A stretch of 64,000 nt of DNA from Bradyrhizobium zhengyangense (lineage in GTDB: Bacteria > Pseudomonadota > Alphaproteobacteria > Rhizobiales > Xanthobacteraceae): contig NZ_JAKLUA010000002.1 in assembly GCF_022012435.1 (NCBI RefSeq), forward strand, positions 186,001 to 250,000, read 5' to 3'. Shown here piece by piece: positions 27,114 through 35,591 of this stretch. The position numbers were made by a program, and so were the translations under genes. The notes under the pieces were generated by a model. It ran no database searches, was not told the DNA's origin, and worked only from the letters and a program-made list of their open reading frames with translations. Each line of letters opens with the position of its first letter. Within the stretch, counting starts at the first letter, position 1.

Positions 27114-27695
27114 CTAGCGAAAGATATGGAGCGCGGCGTATTGCAGCAGCATGATCGCCTTGCCGTCGATGATCCTGCCGTCGGCGATCATCGCCAGTGC
27201 CTCGTCGATGCCGAGCTCCAGCACCTCGATGTCCTCGCCCTCGTGCTCGAGGCCGCCGCCGTCGCTGACCCGCATGTGCGGCGCGTACTCGGCGACGAAG
27301 AAATGCAGCTTTTCGGTGATGGCGCCCGGGCTCATGAAGGCTTCGAACACCTTGTGCACGTGGTGCAGGCGATAGCCGGTTTCTTCCTCGGCCTCGGCAC
27401 GGATGCGCTCCTCCGGCGAGGCATTGTCCAGCACGCCGGCGGCCGCTTCGATCAGTAGATCGTCGTAGCCGCGGATGAAAGCCGGCAGGCGGAACTGGCG
27501 CACCAGGATCACGCTGCGCTGCGCGCGATTGTAGGGCAGGATGGCGGCCGCGTTGTCGCGCTCATAGGTCTCGCGCTTCTGCGTCTGCCACTCGCCATTG
27601 GCGCGCCGGTAGTCGAACGTGGTGCTCTTCAGCGTGGTCCAGCCGTCCGAGAGCACGCGAACGTCCTTGATGCGGACGCGGTCGGAAATGGTCAT
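27114..27695 (-). CDS. nudK: Nudix hydrolase, NudK-like
   Basis: 193 residues. The Nudix box is AGVLDNASPEERIRAEAEEETGY, slightly longer in its first part than the consensus, as in GDP-mannose pyrophosphatase NudK. The start RVRIKDVRVLSDGWTTLKSTTFDYRR and the loop SPGAITEKLHFFVAEY also resemble NudK, which cleaves GDP-mannose and other sugar nucleotides. Last gene of a four-gene minus-strand operon starting at the Sua5 gene. Confidence 0.8.
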   Translation of the reverse strand: MTISDRVRIKDVRVLSDGWTTLKSTTFDYRRANGEWQTQKRETYERDNAAAILPYNRAQRSVILVRQFRLPAFIRGYDDLLIEAAAGVLDNASPEERIRAEAEEETGYRLHHVHKVFEAFMSPGAITEKLHFFVAEYAPHMRVSDGGGLEHEGEDIEVLELGIDEALAMIADGRIIDGKAIMLLQYAALHIFR

Positions 27696-27704
27696 GACTG
27701 TCTT

Positions 27705-28136
27705 TCAGTGTTCGCGGCCGTCGAGCCACTTCTGGAACATCACCGAGGTCGATTCCTCGAAGCGGAGCGATTGATAGAACGCACTCGCCTGCGCATTCTC
27801 GCGGCGAACCAGCAGCTGCAGCTTGGCGATGCCGGCATTGCGCAGCCAGTCCTCGGCGGCCGCCATGATCGCCCGGCCATAGCCGCGCTTGCGGCCATCG
27901 GGGTCGACCGCGACGTAATAGACCCAGCCGCGATGACCGTCATGGCCGACCATGACGGTCGCCACGATCGCGCTATTGTCGCGGCCAACAAGCACCGTCG
28001 AGTTCTCGCGCCGCCGTGCCAGCGCGATATCGGTATGCGGATCGTTCCAGGGGCGCGTCAGGCCGCAGCGCTGCCACAGCGCCACCACCGGCTCGACATC
28101 GGTGTCGTTGATGGCATCGATCTTGAGAGCAGACAT
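27705..28136 (-). CDS. GNAT N-acetyltransferase (YpeA-like)
   Basis: 143 residues. The acetyl-CoA site is GWVYYVAVDPDGRKRGYGRAIMAAAEDWLRNAG (motif A, R-x-x-G-x-G/A). The opening IDAINDTDVEPVVALWQRCGLTRPWNDPHTDIALARR and the C-terminal ENAQASAFYQSLRFEES match YpeA-type acetyltransferases. Spacing to both neighbours is under 10 bp. The substrate is unknown. Confidence 0.88.
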   Translation of the reverse strand: MSALKIDAINDTDVEPVVALWQRCGLTRPWNDPHTDIALARRRENSTVLVGRDNSAIVATVMVGHDGHRGWVYYVAVDPDGRKRGYGRAIMAAAEDWLRNAGIAKLQLLVRRENAQASAFYQSLRFEESTSVMFQKWLDGREH

Positions 28137-28138
28137 GC

Positions 28139-29566
28139 CTACAGCACTTTCCCCGGATTCATGATGCCCAGTGGATCGAGCATCGCCTTGATCGACCGCA
28201 TCAGCTCGATCGCGGTCTTGTCTTTGACGTCAGGCAGCTCGTCGCGCTTGAGCACGCCGATGCCGTGCTCGGCCGAGATCGAGCCGCCCATGCGCAGCAC
28301 GATCTCGAACACCACGGCGTTCATCTCATGCCAGCGTGCGAGAAAGTCAGCGGTGTTGGCGCCGATCGGCTCGCTGACATTGTAATGCAAATTGCCGTCG
28401 CCGAGATGGCCGAACGGCACCGGCCGTGCACCGGGGATCAGTTTGACCACAGCGGCATTGGCCTCCTCGATGAAGGCCGGCACCGCAACGACGGGAACGG
28501 AGATGTCGTGCTTGATCGAGCCGCCCTCCGGCTTCTGCGCCGCCGACATCTCCTCGCGCAGCTTCCAGAAATTGCTGCGCTGGGTGAGGTTGGCCGCGAT
28601 CACGGCGTCGTCGACGATCTCTTCCTCCATGGCGCGCCCGAGGATCGTCTCCAGCGGCGTACGGGCGTCGTCGCCGGGGGAGGACAATTCCATCAGCACA
28701 TACCAGGGGTGCTTCTCGCTGAGCGGATCACGCACGTCGATGCCGTGCCGCACCGAGAAATCGACCGCCATCTCCGAGAGTAGCTCAAAGCTCGTCAGCG
28801 CATTCGCGGCCTCGCCCTGCGCGATCGTCAGCAGCTTGAGTGCCGCCGCCGGCGATTTCAGCCCGACATAGGCGGTCTCGATCGCCCGCGGCTTCGGAAA
28901 CAGCTTGAGCGTGGCCGCGGTGATGATGCCTAGCGTGCCTTCGGCGCCGATGAAGAGGTTGTGCAGATTGTAGCCGGTGTTGTCCTTCTTCAGCTTCGAC
29001 AGCAGGTTGAGCACGCGCCCGTCAGCCAGCACCACCTCGAGGCCCAGCACCATCTCGCGCGCGACGCCATAGGCGAGCGCCGCGGTGCCGCCGGCGTTGG
29101 TCGAGAGATTTCCGCCGATGGTGCAGCTGCCTTCCGCGCCCAGCGACAGCGGAAACAGTCGGTCCACATCGGACGCCTTCTGCTGCGCGATCTGCAATAT
29201 CACGCCGGCCTCACACGTCATGGTGTTGGAAGCGGTGTCGACCTCGCGGATCTTGTCCAGGCGGCGCAGCGACACAACGACCTCGCCATTATGCGGCGTC
29301 TGGCCTCCGACGAGCCCGGTATTGCCGCCCTGCGGCACCAGCGCGATTTTTTGTTCGGAAGCGAGCTTGCAGATCGCGGACACTTCCGCCGTCGAACCCG
29401 GGCGCAGCACCAGCGGCGAGCGGCCGTGGAACAGGTTGCGCTCCTCGGTGACGTAAGCCTCGATATCGGCCGCATCGGTGATCGCATGGCGATCGCCGAC
29501 GATCTTGCGGAATTGGTCGATCAGCTCGGGCGCAAGCGGCGGGAAGGCGGATTGATTGATGTTCAT
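28139..29566 (-). CDS. FAD-binding oxidoreductase of the GlcD / D-2-hydroxyacid dehydrogenase type
   Basis: 475 residues. PCMH-type FAD domain: FHGRSPLVLRPGSTAEVSAICKLASEQKIALVPQGGNTGLVGGQ and GSCTIGGNLSTNAGGTAALAYG. The C-terminal half is the FAD-oxidase C domain, ending ISAEHGIGVLKRDELPDVKDKTAIELMRSIKAMLDPLGIMNPGKVL. Members oxidise D-lactate, D-2-hydroxyglutarate or glycolate and pass electrons to the respiratory chain. I chose ATG 29566; a GTG at 29581 is an alternative. It sits 17 bp after the Sua5 gene in the same operon. Confidence 0.9.
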   Translation of the reverse strand: MNINQSAFPPLAPELIDQFRKIVGDRHAITDAADIEAYVTEERNLFHGRSPLVLRPGSTAEVSAICKLASEQKIALVPQGGNTGLVGGQTPHNGEVVVSLRRLDKIREVDTASNTMTCEAGVILQIAQQKASDVDRLFPLSLGAEGSCTIGGNLSTNAGGTAALAYGVAREMVLGLEVVLADGRVLNLLSKLKKDNTGYNLHNLFIGAEGTLGIITAATLKLFPKPRAIETAYVGLKSPAAALKLLTIAQGEAANALTSFELLSEMAVDFSVRHGIDVRDPLSEKHPWYVLMELSSPGDDARTPLETILGRAMEEEIVDDAVIAANLTQRSNFWKLREEMSAAQKPEGGSIKHDISVPVVAVPAFIEEANAAVVKLIPGARPVPFGHLGDGNLHYNVSEPIGANTADFLARWHEMNAVVFEIVLRMGGSISAEHGIGVLKRDELPDVKDKTAIELMRSIKAMLDPLGIMNPGKVL

Positions 29567-29583
29567 CGTGTCTTGTTCCACTC

Positions 29584-30573
29584 TTATCGTGCCACCGCAG
29601 CGCGCCGCAGCCGGTCGTTGATCGCTTCGCCCAAGCCTTCTTCCGGAATCGTCATCACGGCGATCGCTCGCGGTGCCTTCGCATCGAGGCTGCGAAGATA
29701 GCCGAACAGATTGGCCGCGGCTTCATCGAGATCGCCCGTAAACGACAGATTCATGACGGCGGCGGCGGCCTCCACGCCGGGCAGGCGACCAGGGCCGAAA
29801 GCCAGCAGCGCCTCGCCGGGCGCAACGTCCTGCGCGTGAAGTCGCACGGTGGCGCGCGGCGCGTAATGCGAGGCCAGCATGCCCGGCGCCAGCGGCTGGC
29901 TGTCGTCGCTGTCGGCCTCGACGGGTGGCCGCGCCAGCGGCGCGCCGAGCACGGCCTCGATCCGCTCGCGCGACAGTCCGCCGGGGCGGAGCAGCATCGG
30001 CGCCTCGAAGCAGCCGACGATGGTCGATTCGACGCCGACCGCAACCGGCCCGCCGTCGATGATCAGGTCGATCCGTCCCGCAAGATCGCTCTCCACGTGG
30101 GCCGCCAGCGTCGGCGAGACGTGGCCGGAGATATTTGCGGACGGTGCCACCACCGCCCCGCCAAAGGTGCGCAGGATCGCCTCCGCCACCGGGTGGGCGG
30201 GAATGCGGATCGCGACGGTGTCGAGGCCTGCCGTGGCGAGATCAGAGACCGGACAATCATCCGTCTTCGGCACCACCAGCGTCAGCGGTCCCGGCCAGAA
30301 GGCCTCCGCAAGCCTGAGCGCGCGCGCATCGAACCGGCCGATCCGCCGTGCCGCCGCGAGGTCGGGGACATGGGCGATCAGCGGATTGAACGCCGGCCGG
30401 CCCTTGGCGCTGTAGATGTGGGCGACCGCAGTGGCATTGGCGGCATCGGCGCCGAGCCCATAGACCGTCTCGGTTGGAAACGCGACCAGCCCGCCGGCGG
30501 CCAGGGTCCGGGCGGCGGCTTGTGCGCCGGCCTCACCGGCTGGCAAAATCAGCGTTTCAAGACCCGTTTTCAC
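29584..30573 (-). CDS. tsaC: Threonylcarbamoyl-AMP synthase, Sua5 type
   Basis: About 329 residues. It makes threonylcarbamoyl-AMP for the t6A modification of ANN-decoding tRNAs. The YrdC domain is clear (GGLVAFPTETVYGLGADAANATAVAHIYSAKGRPAFNPLIAHV, VVAPSANISGHVSPT, IIDGGPVAVGVESTIVGC), and a C-terminal Sua5 domain follows (LAPGMLASHYAPRATVRL). The start is probably the GTG at 30573; the open frame continues upstream across the tRNA gene on the other strand and cannot be coding there. First gene of the operon down to nudK. Confidence 0.9.
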   Translation of the reverse strand: MKTGLETLILPAGEAGAQAAARTLAAGGLVAFPTETVYGLGADAANATAVAHIYSAKGRPAFNPLIAHVPDLAAARRIGRFDARALRLAEAFWPGPLTLVVPKTDDCPVSDLATAGLDTVAIRIPAHPVAEAILRTFGGAVVAPSANISGHVSPTLAAHVESDLAGRIDLIIDGGPVAVGVESTIVGCFEAPMLLRPGGLSRERIEAVLGAPLARPPVEADSDDSQPLAPGMLASHYAPRATVRLHAQDVAPGEALLAFGPGRLPGVEAAAAVMNLSFTGDLDEAAANLFGYLRSLDAKAPRAIAVMTIPEEGLGEAINDRLRRAAVAR

Positions 30574-30641
30574 AGGGACAAAATTCCTCAGCTCGGCCGC
30601 TTGCGGTGCGCCAAACCCGACGCTATAAGCCGGCCTCTTGT

Positions 30642-30718
30642 CGGAGTGTGGCTCAGCCCGGTAGAGCACTGCGTTCGGGACGCAGGGGTCGCAGGTTCGA
30701 ATCCTGCCACTCCGACCA
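30642..30718 (+). tRNA. tRNA-Pro(CGG)
   Basis: 77 nt cloverleaf. Acceptor arms CGGAGTG/CACTCCG, D arm GCTC/GAGC, anticodon stem CTGCG/CGCAG with the loop TTCGGGA giving anticodon CGG, T arm GCAGG/CCTGC with loop TTCGAAT, and an encoded CCA end. It is divergent from the Sua5 gene. The following 30719-30947 stretch shows no gene I can support. Confidence 0.97.
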
Positions 30719-30947
30719 TTCTTCCAAAAGTTGACGTTTTCCAAAGGCTTGGCGGACCGGCCGCCAGCGTCTCGAGACGCCTTTGTGCAACGATTTTGAG
30801 GGCGGGTCCACGGCCGATTTGGTTCGCGCAGGGGCGGTTGCCGCAGCGGCATGGCTGGCCCGAGGATAATCCAACGCTGGCGGTCAATGACGTCTTGCGG
30901 ATCGCGCGGCCCAGACCCCTGGCTTCAATCGGTATTCATCCAACACA

Positions 30948-30977
30948 AACGGCGCGGCCGAGATCGACCGCGCCGTT
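30948..30977 (-). terminator. Hairpin terminator of the small exported-protein gene
   Basis: Perfect 10-bp stem AACGGCGCGG/CCGCGCCGTT with a 10-base loop, 22 bp past the stop codon at 30999. On the minus strand it is followed by TTTGTGTT, a weak U tract. Confidence 0.7.
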
Positions 30978-30998
30978 GTAATCTTTCAGGACTGTGCC

Positions 30999-31301
30999 TC
31001 AGTACGCGTACGGTGCCGGTCCGTAAGCCGGCGTGCCCCAGCCGGGCTCGTCATATCCGTAACCGGGCTCGCGATAGCCATAGGTGTTGGTTTGACTCCA
31101 GCCGCCGACGGGACGGCACTGACCGACGCCGGCCATCAGCTGGCCGCCGCTCATGGCTGGACCCGCGGCGCCGACAGCCGCTCCGGCCGGAGGGGTACAC
31201 TCGCCCGGACCGCGTCCCGCGGCGAGGCTGGGGCTTAGAGTCGCGAGTGGCAAAATCGCGGCCATCAGTGCGGCCGCGCTCACAAGTTTCATGCGTGTCA
31301 T
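30999..31301 (-). CDS. Hypothetical exported Gly/Tyr-rich small protein
   Basis: About 100 residues. Signal peptide MTRMKLVSAAALMAAILPLATLSPSLA; the mature part is Gly/Pro/Tyr-rich, ending YGYREPGYGYDEPGWGTPAYGPAPYAY, with two cysteines (GECTPPAG, GQCRPVGG). Low-complexity, likely disordered surface or periplasmic protein; no family recognised. ATG 31301 is preferred because GGAGA precedes it; in-frame ATGs at 31313 and 31292 are alternatives. Confidence 0.65.
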   Translation of the reverse strand: MTRMKLVSAAALMAAILPLATLSPSLAAGRGPGECTPPAGAAVGAAGPAMSGGQLMAGVGQCRPVGGWSQTNTYGYREPGYGYDEPGWGTPAYGPAPYAY

Positions 31302-31461
31302 GGTTGTCTCCATGTCAGGTTTCGACACGGGGGCCAATCCCTGCTGCCTTCGGCCGTTCCTTGCCGACGGATCGCGATTTCGCGAGCGCAAAAGATTTCT
31401 TCCGGATTTCGCGGCACGGCGCGATTCACTCACACGAGCTTGTCCTTTCGAGCGTGCGTCA

Positions 31462-31788
31462 TCACCGCCGCGCTACCAGCACACCCACCAGAAACGCCAC
31501 GATCAGTGACGGCAGCGGGGCCTCGCGGACCATGCCGCGGACGATGTCTGACCAGTGCTGATCGGGGACGAGTCCTGGCGATCTGATCTCGGCCGCCGGC
31601 GCGATCTCCCACTCCGTCGCAAGCTCGGCGATCTCGCTTGAAGCCAGACGTACGCCATCACGCACGCGGAAGATCGCGGCCTCCGCGCGCTCGCGCGGGG
31701 CGAGCAGCATCACGGTTGCGATTGCCGTGCGCAGCGTCATCTCGCCAAAGCCTTGCAGCCTCACCGACTCCTCGGGTTCGGACGTCAT
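31462..31788 (-). CDS. Hypothetical small membrane-anchored protein
   Basis: 108 residues. The first about 85 residues are soluble (LRTAIATVMLLAPRERAEAAIFRVRDGVRLASSEIAELATEWEIAP), and a single C-terminal membrane segment follows (LPSLIVAFLVGVLVARR). The arrangement is that of a tail-anchored inner-membrane protein. Family not recognised. AGGA precedes the ATG with fair spacing. It follows the 37-residue gene at 31799 by 10 bp. Confidence 0.6.
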   Translation of the reverse strand: MTSEPEESVRLQGFGEMTLRTAIATVMLLAPRERAEAAIFRVRDGVRLASSEIAELATEWEIAPAAEIRSPGLVPDQHWSDIVRGMVREAPLPSLIVAFLVGVLVARR

Positions 31789-31798
31789 GCAAAAATCC

Positions 31799-31912
31799 TC
31801 ACAGCGCGAAGTGGCGCGCGATGGTGAAGGCCACCGTCGCGCACAAAACCAGCGTGGAAACCGCGCCGGCCACACCACGCGCGAAAAGGGCTCGCGTCAG
31901 ATGCCTGGTCAT
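31799..31912 (-). CDS. Very small hypothetical membrane protein
   Basis: 37 residues, MTRHLTRALFARGVAGAVST followed by LVLCATVAFTIARHFAL: one membrane segment flanked by Arg. It is too short for many gene callers. Its stop overlaps the ribosome-site region of the next gene (31788), suggesting a two-gene unit of small membrane proteins. The upstream ribosome site is weak, so support is moderate. Confidence 0.4.
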   Translation of the reverse strand: MTRHLTRALFARGVAGAVSTLVLCATVAFTIARHFAL

Positions 31913-31999
31913 GATTTTGCTCCATGCTCCCCATGGAAATGGCGGGGCGGAGCGTTGGTTCCGAGGCGCTGTGCCGAATCGTCCTGCGCGCAGGCGCGA

Positions 32000-32224
32000 C
32001 TACTTCCGCAGCAACTCGCGCAGCGCCGCCGTCGCCTCGGCGCAGCGGATGTCGTCGATCTCCCTGGACAGGTTGAGCGCGCTCGATTTCAGCTGTTCCA
32101 CCTTCCAGCTTTCGGGATGCTGGCTCTCGAGCTGGCTTAGCCGCTTGTTCAGATCATCCAATCTGGATTGAAGCTGCCCGATGCTGGCGGCTCCATTCAC
32201 GTTCCAAACGCGTTGTGCACGCAT
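32000..32224 (-). CDS. Hypothetical small coiled-coil protein
   Basis: 74 residues from ATG 32224, which follows AGGGGAA. Sequence IGQLQSRLDDLNKRLSQLESQHPESWKVEQLKSSALNLSREIDDIRCAEATAALRELLRK is almost entirely heptad-like helix. No membrane segment or signal. Function unknown. The 32225-32465 stretch upstream shows no gene. Confidence 0.55.
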   Translation of the reverse strand: MRAQRVWNVNGAASIGQLQSRLDDLNKRLSQLESQHPESWKVEQLKSSALNLSREIDDIRCAEATAALRELLRK

Positions 32225-32465
32225 CGTCGTTCCCCTGACTTGTCTCACGGCGTTGTGAGCAGGGTTCGTGGCCGCAATGGGCGTTTCTTTTGTCCGGTCT
32301 TAGATCGTCGGGAACCGTTGCAGATTGGCAACGAAAGTTCCTGGAATGCCTGATTTCGCCAAAATTCCTTGCTGCATCCGGCCCGACAGGCGCGGAATCT
32401 GCATAGGCGCGGCTGGATAGTGCGGCGGCTCTCGGGAAATCCGGGGCGCGTATGAGGGCAAAGGC

Positions 32466-33425
32466 GTGGCGAGATTTTTGACTGTTGCGGCCGGCCAGCT
32501 CGGCCCGATCGCGAGAAGCGAGACGCGGACTGAGGTCGTCGGGCGGCTGATGGCGTTGATGCGCCAGGCCAAGGCCAATGGCTGCGATCTGATCGTCTAT
32601 CCCGAGCTCGCGCTGACCACGTTCTTTCCGCGCTGGTATTTTGAGGATCAGGCCGAGATTGACGGCTTCTTTGAACTCGAGATGCCGGGGCCGGAGACGC
32701 AAGCGCTGTTCGACCTCGCGCGCGAGAGCGGCATCGGCTTTTGCCTCGGCTATGCGGAGCTCACGCTCGAGACTGGCATCGTCCATCGTTACAACACGTC
32801 GATCCTCATCGACAAAAGCGGCGCGACGGTTGCGAAGTACCGTAAGGTCCATCTGCCCGGTCATGCCGAGCATGAGCCATGGCGCAAGTTTCAGCATCTG
32901 GAGAAGCGCTATTTCGAGCCCGGCTCCGGCTTCGGTGTCGTTGACGCCTTCGGCGGCGTGATGGGAATGGCGATCTGCAACGATCGCCGCTGGAGCGAGA
33001 CCTATCGGGTGATGGGCTTGCAGGGCGTCGAGATGGTGATGATCGGCTACAACACGCCGGTGCACAATCCGCCGGCGCCCGAGCACGACGATCTCTCGCT
33101 GTTCCACAACCATCTGGTGATGCAGTCTGGCGCCTATCAGAACGGCACCTTCGTCGTCGGCGTCGCCAAGGCCGGTGTTGAAGAGGGCGTCGACCATATC
33201 GGCGGCAGCTGCATCATCGCGCCATCAGGCGAGATCATCGCGCGATGCACCACCAAGGGCGACGAGCTCGCGTTTGCCCGCTGCGATCTCGACCTCTGCA
33301 ACTCCTACAAGCGCACGACGTTCAATTTCGATGTTCACCGCCAGCCGCAGGCCTACGGGATGATCGTGGAGCGGAAGGGCGTGACGACCATGGCGGACGG
33401 CACGCCGGTGCGGCGGAAGGGGTGA
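32466..33425 (+). CDS. N-carbamoyl-D-amino acid hydrolase
   Basis: 319 residues of the nitrilase superfamily. It closely follows the Agrobacterium D-carbamoylase: catalytic Glu47 in IVYPELALTTFFPRW, Lys127 in KYRKVHLPGHAE and Cys171 in MAICNDRRWSETYRVMGLQG; also GYNTPVHNPP and HRQPQAYGMI. It hydrolyses N-carbamoyl-D-amino acids to D-amino acid, CO2 and ammonia. Start is the GTG at 32466, after GAGGGCAAAGG. No hydantoinase gene is adjacent, so the native substrate may be a ureide from pyrimidine or other catabolism. Confidence 0.88.
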   Translation: MARFLTVAAGQLGPIARSETRTEVVGRLMALMRQAKANGCDLIVYPELALTTFFPRWYFEDQAEIDGFFELEMPGPETQALFDLARESGIGFCLGYAELTLETGIVHRYNTSILIDKSGATVAKYRKVHLPGHAEHEPWRKFQHLEKRYFEPGSGFGVVDAFGGVMGMAICNDRRWSETYRVMGLQGVEMVMIGYNTPVHNPPAPEHDDLSLFHNHLVMQSGAYQNGTFVVGVAKAGVEEGVDHIGGSCIIAPSGEIIARCTTKGDELAFARCDLDLCNSYKRTTFNFDVHRQPQAYGMIVERKGVTTMADGTPVRRKG

Positions 33426-33460
33426 TCGCTCTTCGCGTGTCGGGTTGCCATTCTGTCTCC

Positions 33461-33514
33461 TCATCGTCGTTCTGGCGAAGGCCAGGATGACGCCAGGGTG
33501 GGGCCGTTGTCGCG
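33461..33514. repeat. Short intergenic hairpin repeat
   Basis: TCATCGTCGTTCTGGCGAAG then GCCAGGATGACGCC: TGGC-GAAG-GCCA forms a tight hairpin flanked by near-complementary arms. It resembles the repeat start at 930 and the fragment near 14515-14535 in wording (CGTCGTTCCGGCGAAG). Low-complexity evidence only. Confidence 0.4.
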
Positions 33515-33546
33515 TCCCCAACAATCACAAACACGTGCCTTTATTT

Positions 33547-33562
33547 GGGAACAATCATTCCC
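33547..33562. promoter_or_regulatory. Candidate TetR operator upstream of the regulator
   Basis: GGGAACAATCATTCCC, an inverted repeat 12 bp before the regulator's ATG. A related site (34210-34227) precedes the MFS gene that follows. Confidence 0.6.
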
Positions 33563-33574
33563 TAATATATCGCG

Positions 33575-34195
33575 ATGCAAAAGGCCGCCCGAAAATCCGA
33601 GCCATCAGCCCATCCTCCCGGTCGTCCCCGGGAGTTCGACATGGACACAGCGCTCGACGGCGCCATCAGGGTGTTCTGCGAGCGCGGCTATCATGCGACC
33701 TCGATCGGAGAGCTCACGGCGGCCATGCGGCTTGCCACCGGCAGCGTCTACAAGGCGTTTCGCGACAAGCATGCCGTCTTCCTTGCCGCCTTCGAGCGCT
33801 ACGTGGCGGTGCGGAGCGAGCAGACCCGCAATGCAGCCGCGCGCGGCGCCAATGGCCGCGAGCGGGTGCGCAACGTGCTGCTTTCCTATGTCGAGCACTC
33901 GCAAGGCGCAGAGGGGCGCCGCGGCTGCATCGTGGTCGGCAGCGCGGTCGAGCTGTCGGCGGTCGATCCGGTGATGCGTGCGCGCGTCACAACGCAGCTC
34001 AAGACCAACGAAAGCTTCATCGCCGGCCTCATTCGCCAGGGACAGGCCGACGGCTCGATCCCGGACCATGTCGACGCCCACGATACCGCACGGCTGATGA
34101 TCTGCATGACGCAGGGGCTGCGCGTCGTCGGCAAGGCGCGCCTGCCGCTCGACGGCGAGCGCCTGGTCGGCGTCGCGATGAGGCTGCTTGCCTGA
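33575..34195 (+). CDS. TetR-family transcriptional regulator
   Basis: 206 residues. HTH: PREFDMDTALDGAIRVFCERGYHATSIGELTAAMRLATGSVYKAFRDKHAVFLAAFERYV. The C-terminal ligand domain has RRGCIVVGSAVELSAVDPVMRARVTTQLK. It is followed after 62 bp by an MFS transporter gene, and both have related palindromes upstream, so it most likely represses itself and the transporter. The inducer is unknown. Confidence 0.9.
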   Translation: MQKAARKSEPSAHPPGRPREFDMDTALDGAIRVFCERGYHATSIGELTAAMRLATGSVYKAFRDKHAVFLAAFERYVAVRSEQTRNAAARGANGRERVRNVLLSYVEHSQGAEGRRGCIVVGSAVELSAVDPVMRARVTTQLKTNESFIAGLIRQGQADGSIPDHVDAHDTARLMICMTQGLRVVGKARLPLDGERLVGVAMRLLA

Positions 34196-34209
34196 ATTGT
34201 TGTCGAATT

Positions 34210-34227
34210 AGGGAACGAACGTTTCCT
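34210..34227. promoter_or_regulatory. Candidate TetR operator upstream of the MFS gene
   Basis: AGGGAACGAACGTTTCCT, matching the first site in its GGGAA...TTCC arms. It lies 15 bp after the regulator stop and 31 bp before the transporter start. Confidence 0.6.
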
Positions 34228-34257
34228 ATATATTGAGAGAGTCCTGGAGAGCTTGGA

Positions 34258-35451
34258 ATGACGATGAATGCCACGATCGAGACCGCGCCGGAGACGGATG
34301 CGGTGTCGCAACGACTGACCTTCGTGCTAGCCGCGGCCTGTGGCATGGTCGCCGCCAACATCTACTACGCTCAGCCGCTGATCGCCCCGATCAGCGCCGC
34401 GCTCGGCCTGTCGCATGCGGCGGCCGGCCTGATCGTAACCATGACGCAGATCGGCTATGGCACGGGGCTGCTGTTTATCGTGCCGCTCGGCGATCTCGTC
34501 GAGAACCGCACGCTGATCTGCACCGTCATCGCGCTCGGTGCGGCGGCACTGGTGGCGGCCGGCTTTGCGACCCATGCGCTGCCGTTTCTGATCGCGGCGC
34601 TGTTCATCGGCCTCGGCTCGGTCGCGGTGCAGATCATCGTTCCCTATGCCGCCCATCTGGCGCCGGAAGCCATTCGCGGCCGGGTCGTCGGCAACGTCTC
34701 GACCGGATTGATGCTCGGCATCATGCTGGCGCGGCCGGCCTCGAGCTTCATCACCGCGGCGCTGTCGTGGCATGCGGTGTTCTTCTGCTCGGCGGCGTTG
34801 ATGATCGCGCTCATCGTCGTGCTTCGCCTGACGCTGCCGCAGCGCAAGCCGGTGGCGCGGATGCACTACGGCGCGTTGTTGCTGTCGATGCCGCATCTGG
34901 TGCGGACCATGCCGCTGCTGCGGCGCCGCGCGCTCTACCAGGCCGGCCTGTTCGGTGCCTTCGCCCTGTTCTGGACGGTCGTTCCGCTGCAGCTTGCCAG
35001 CCAATTCGGCTTCACCCAGAGCGGCATCGCGCTGTTCGCGCTCGCCGGCGTGTCAGGCGTGTTCGCGGCGCCGATCGCAGGGCGGCTCGCCGATCGCGGC
35101 CACAGCCGCATCGCCACGCTTGCTGCGATGCTGTTCGTCGCCGTCGGCTTCCTCGTCACGCATGTCGGTGCGGCCGGATCGGTGCTCAATCTTGCCTGTC
35201 TGGTCGTTGCCGCAATCGCGATCGATTTCGGCGTGCAGGGCAATGTCGTGCTGGGCTTCCGCGCCATCTTCGTGCTCGGCCACGAGCATCGCAGCCGTCT
35301 CAACGGCCTCTACATGGCGACGTTCTTCGCCGCCGGCGCGGCCGGATCCGCGGTCGGAGCCTGGGCGTTCGCGCAAGGCGGCTGGACGCTGGCTTCTGCC
35401 ATTGGCCTTGCGCTGCCCGTCGCCAGCCTGATCTACGCTGCAACCGAATAG
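34258..35451 (+). CDS. MFS transporter, drug-efflux-like
   Basis: 397 residues, about 12 membrane segments, with the MFS loop IVPLGDLVENRTLICTVIALG between TM2 and TM3 and the repeat ADRGHSRIATLAAMLF in the second half. Resemblance to DHA1-type efflux permeases (AACGMVAANIYYAQPLIAPISAALGLSHAAAGLIVTMTQIGYG) is good. Regulation by the adjacent TetR gene suggests export of a toxic compound sensed by the repressor. The gene is followed by a gap without features (35452-35591). Confidence 0.9.
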   Translation: MTMNATIETAPETDAVSQRLTFVLAAACGMVAANIYYAQPLIAPISAALGLSHAAAGLIVTMTQIGYGTGLLFIVPLGDLVENRTLICTVIALGAAALVAAGFATHALPFLIAALFIGLGSVAVQIIVPYAAHLAPEAIRGRVVGNVSTGLMLGIMLARPASSFITAALSWHAVFFCSAALMIALIVVLRLTLPQRKPVARMHYGALLLSMPHLVRTMPLLRRRALYQAGLFGAFALFWTVVPLQLASQFGFTQSGIALFALAGVSGVFAAPIAGRLADRGHSRIATLAAMLFVAVGFLVTHVGAAGSVLNLACLVVAAIAIDFGVQGNVVLGFRAIFVLGHEHRSRLNGLYMATFFAAGAAGSAVGAWAFAQGGWTLASAIGLALPVASLIYAATE

Positions 35452-35591
35452 CGGTACGATTGTGTGCCGGGACCGTTTACCAAGGCTCGGATAGTCGGGC
35501 GCACAGGGCGTAATTTCCGCTTCGCAGAGTCCCTGCAGCTGTAGTACTTTGGTCGCAAGCGGCCTGGCTAACGGCGGCAGGGGGAGGCCCT

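Noticed and set aside
30574..30852. Upstream extension of the Sua5 frame across the tRNA
   Set aside because: The DNA is a tRNA gene on the opposite strand and the extension has no family similarity.
31336..31360. GGAAC-N17-ATT before the exported protein gene at 31301
   Set aside because: The -10 lacks the GTT of the EcfG consensus; too weak to list as a promoter.
32301..32345. GGGAACC near 32310, possible ECF promoter for the carbamoylase gene
   Set aside because: Neither GTT nor CATCCA follows at 16-17 bp on either strand.
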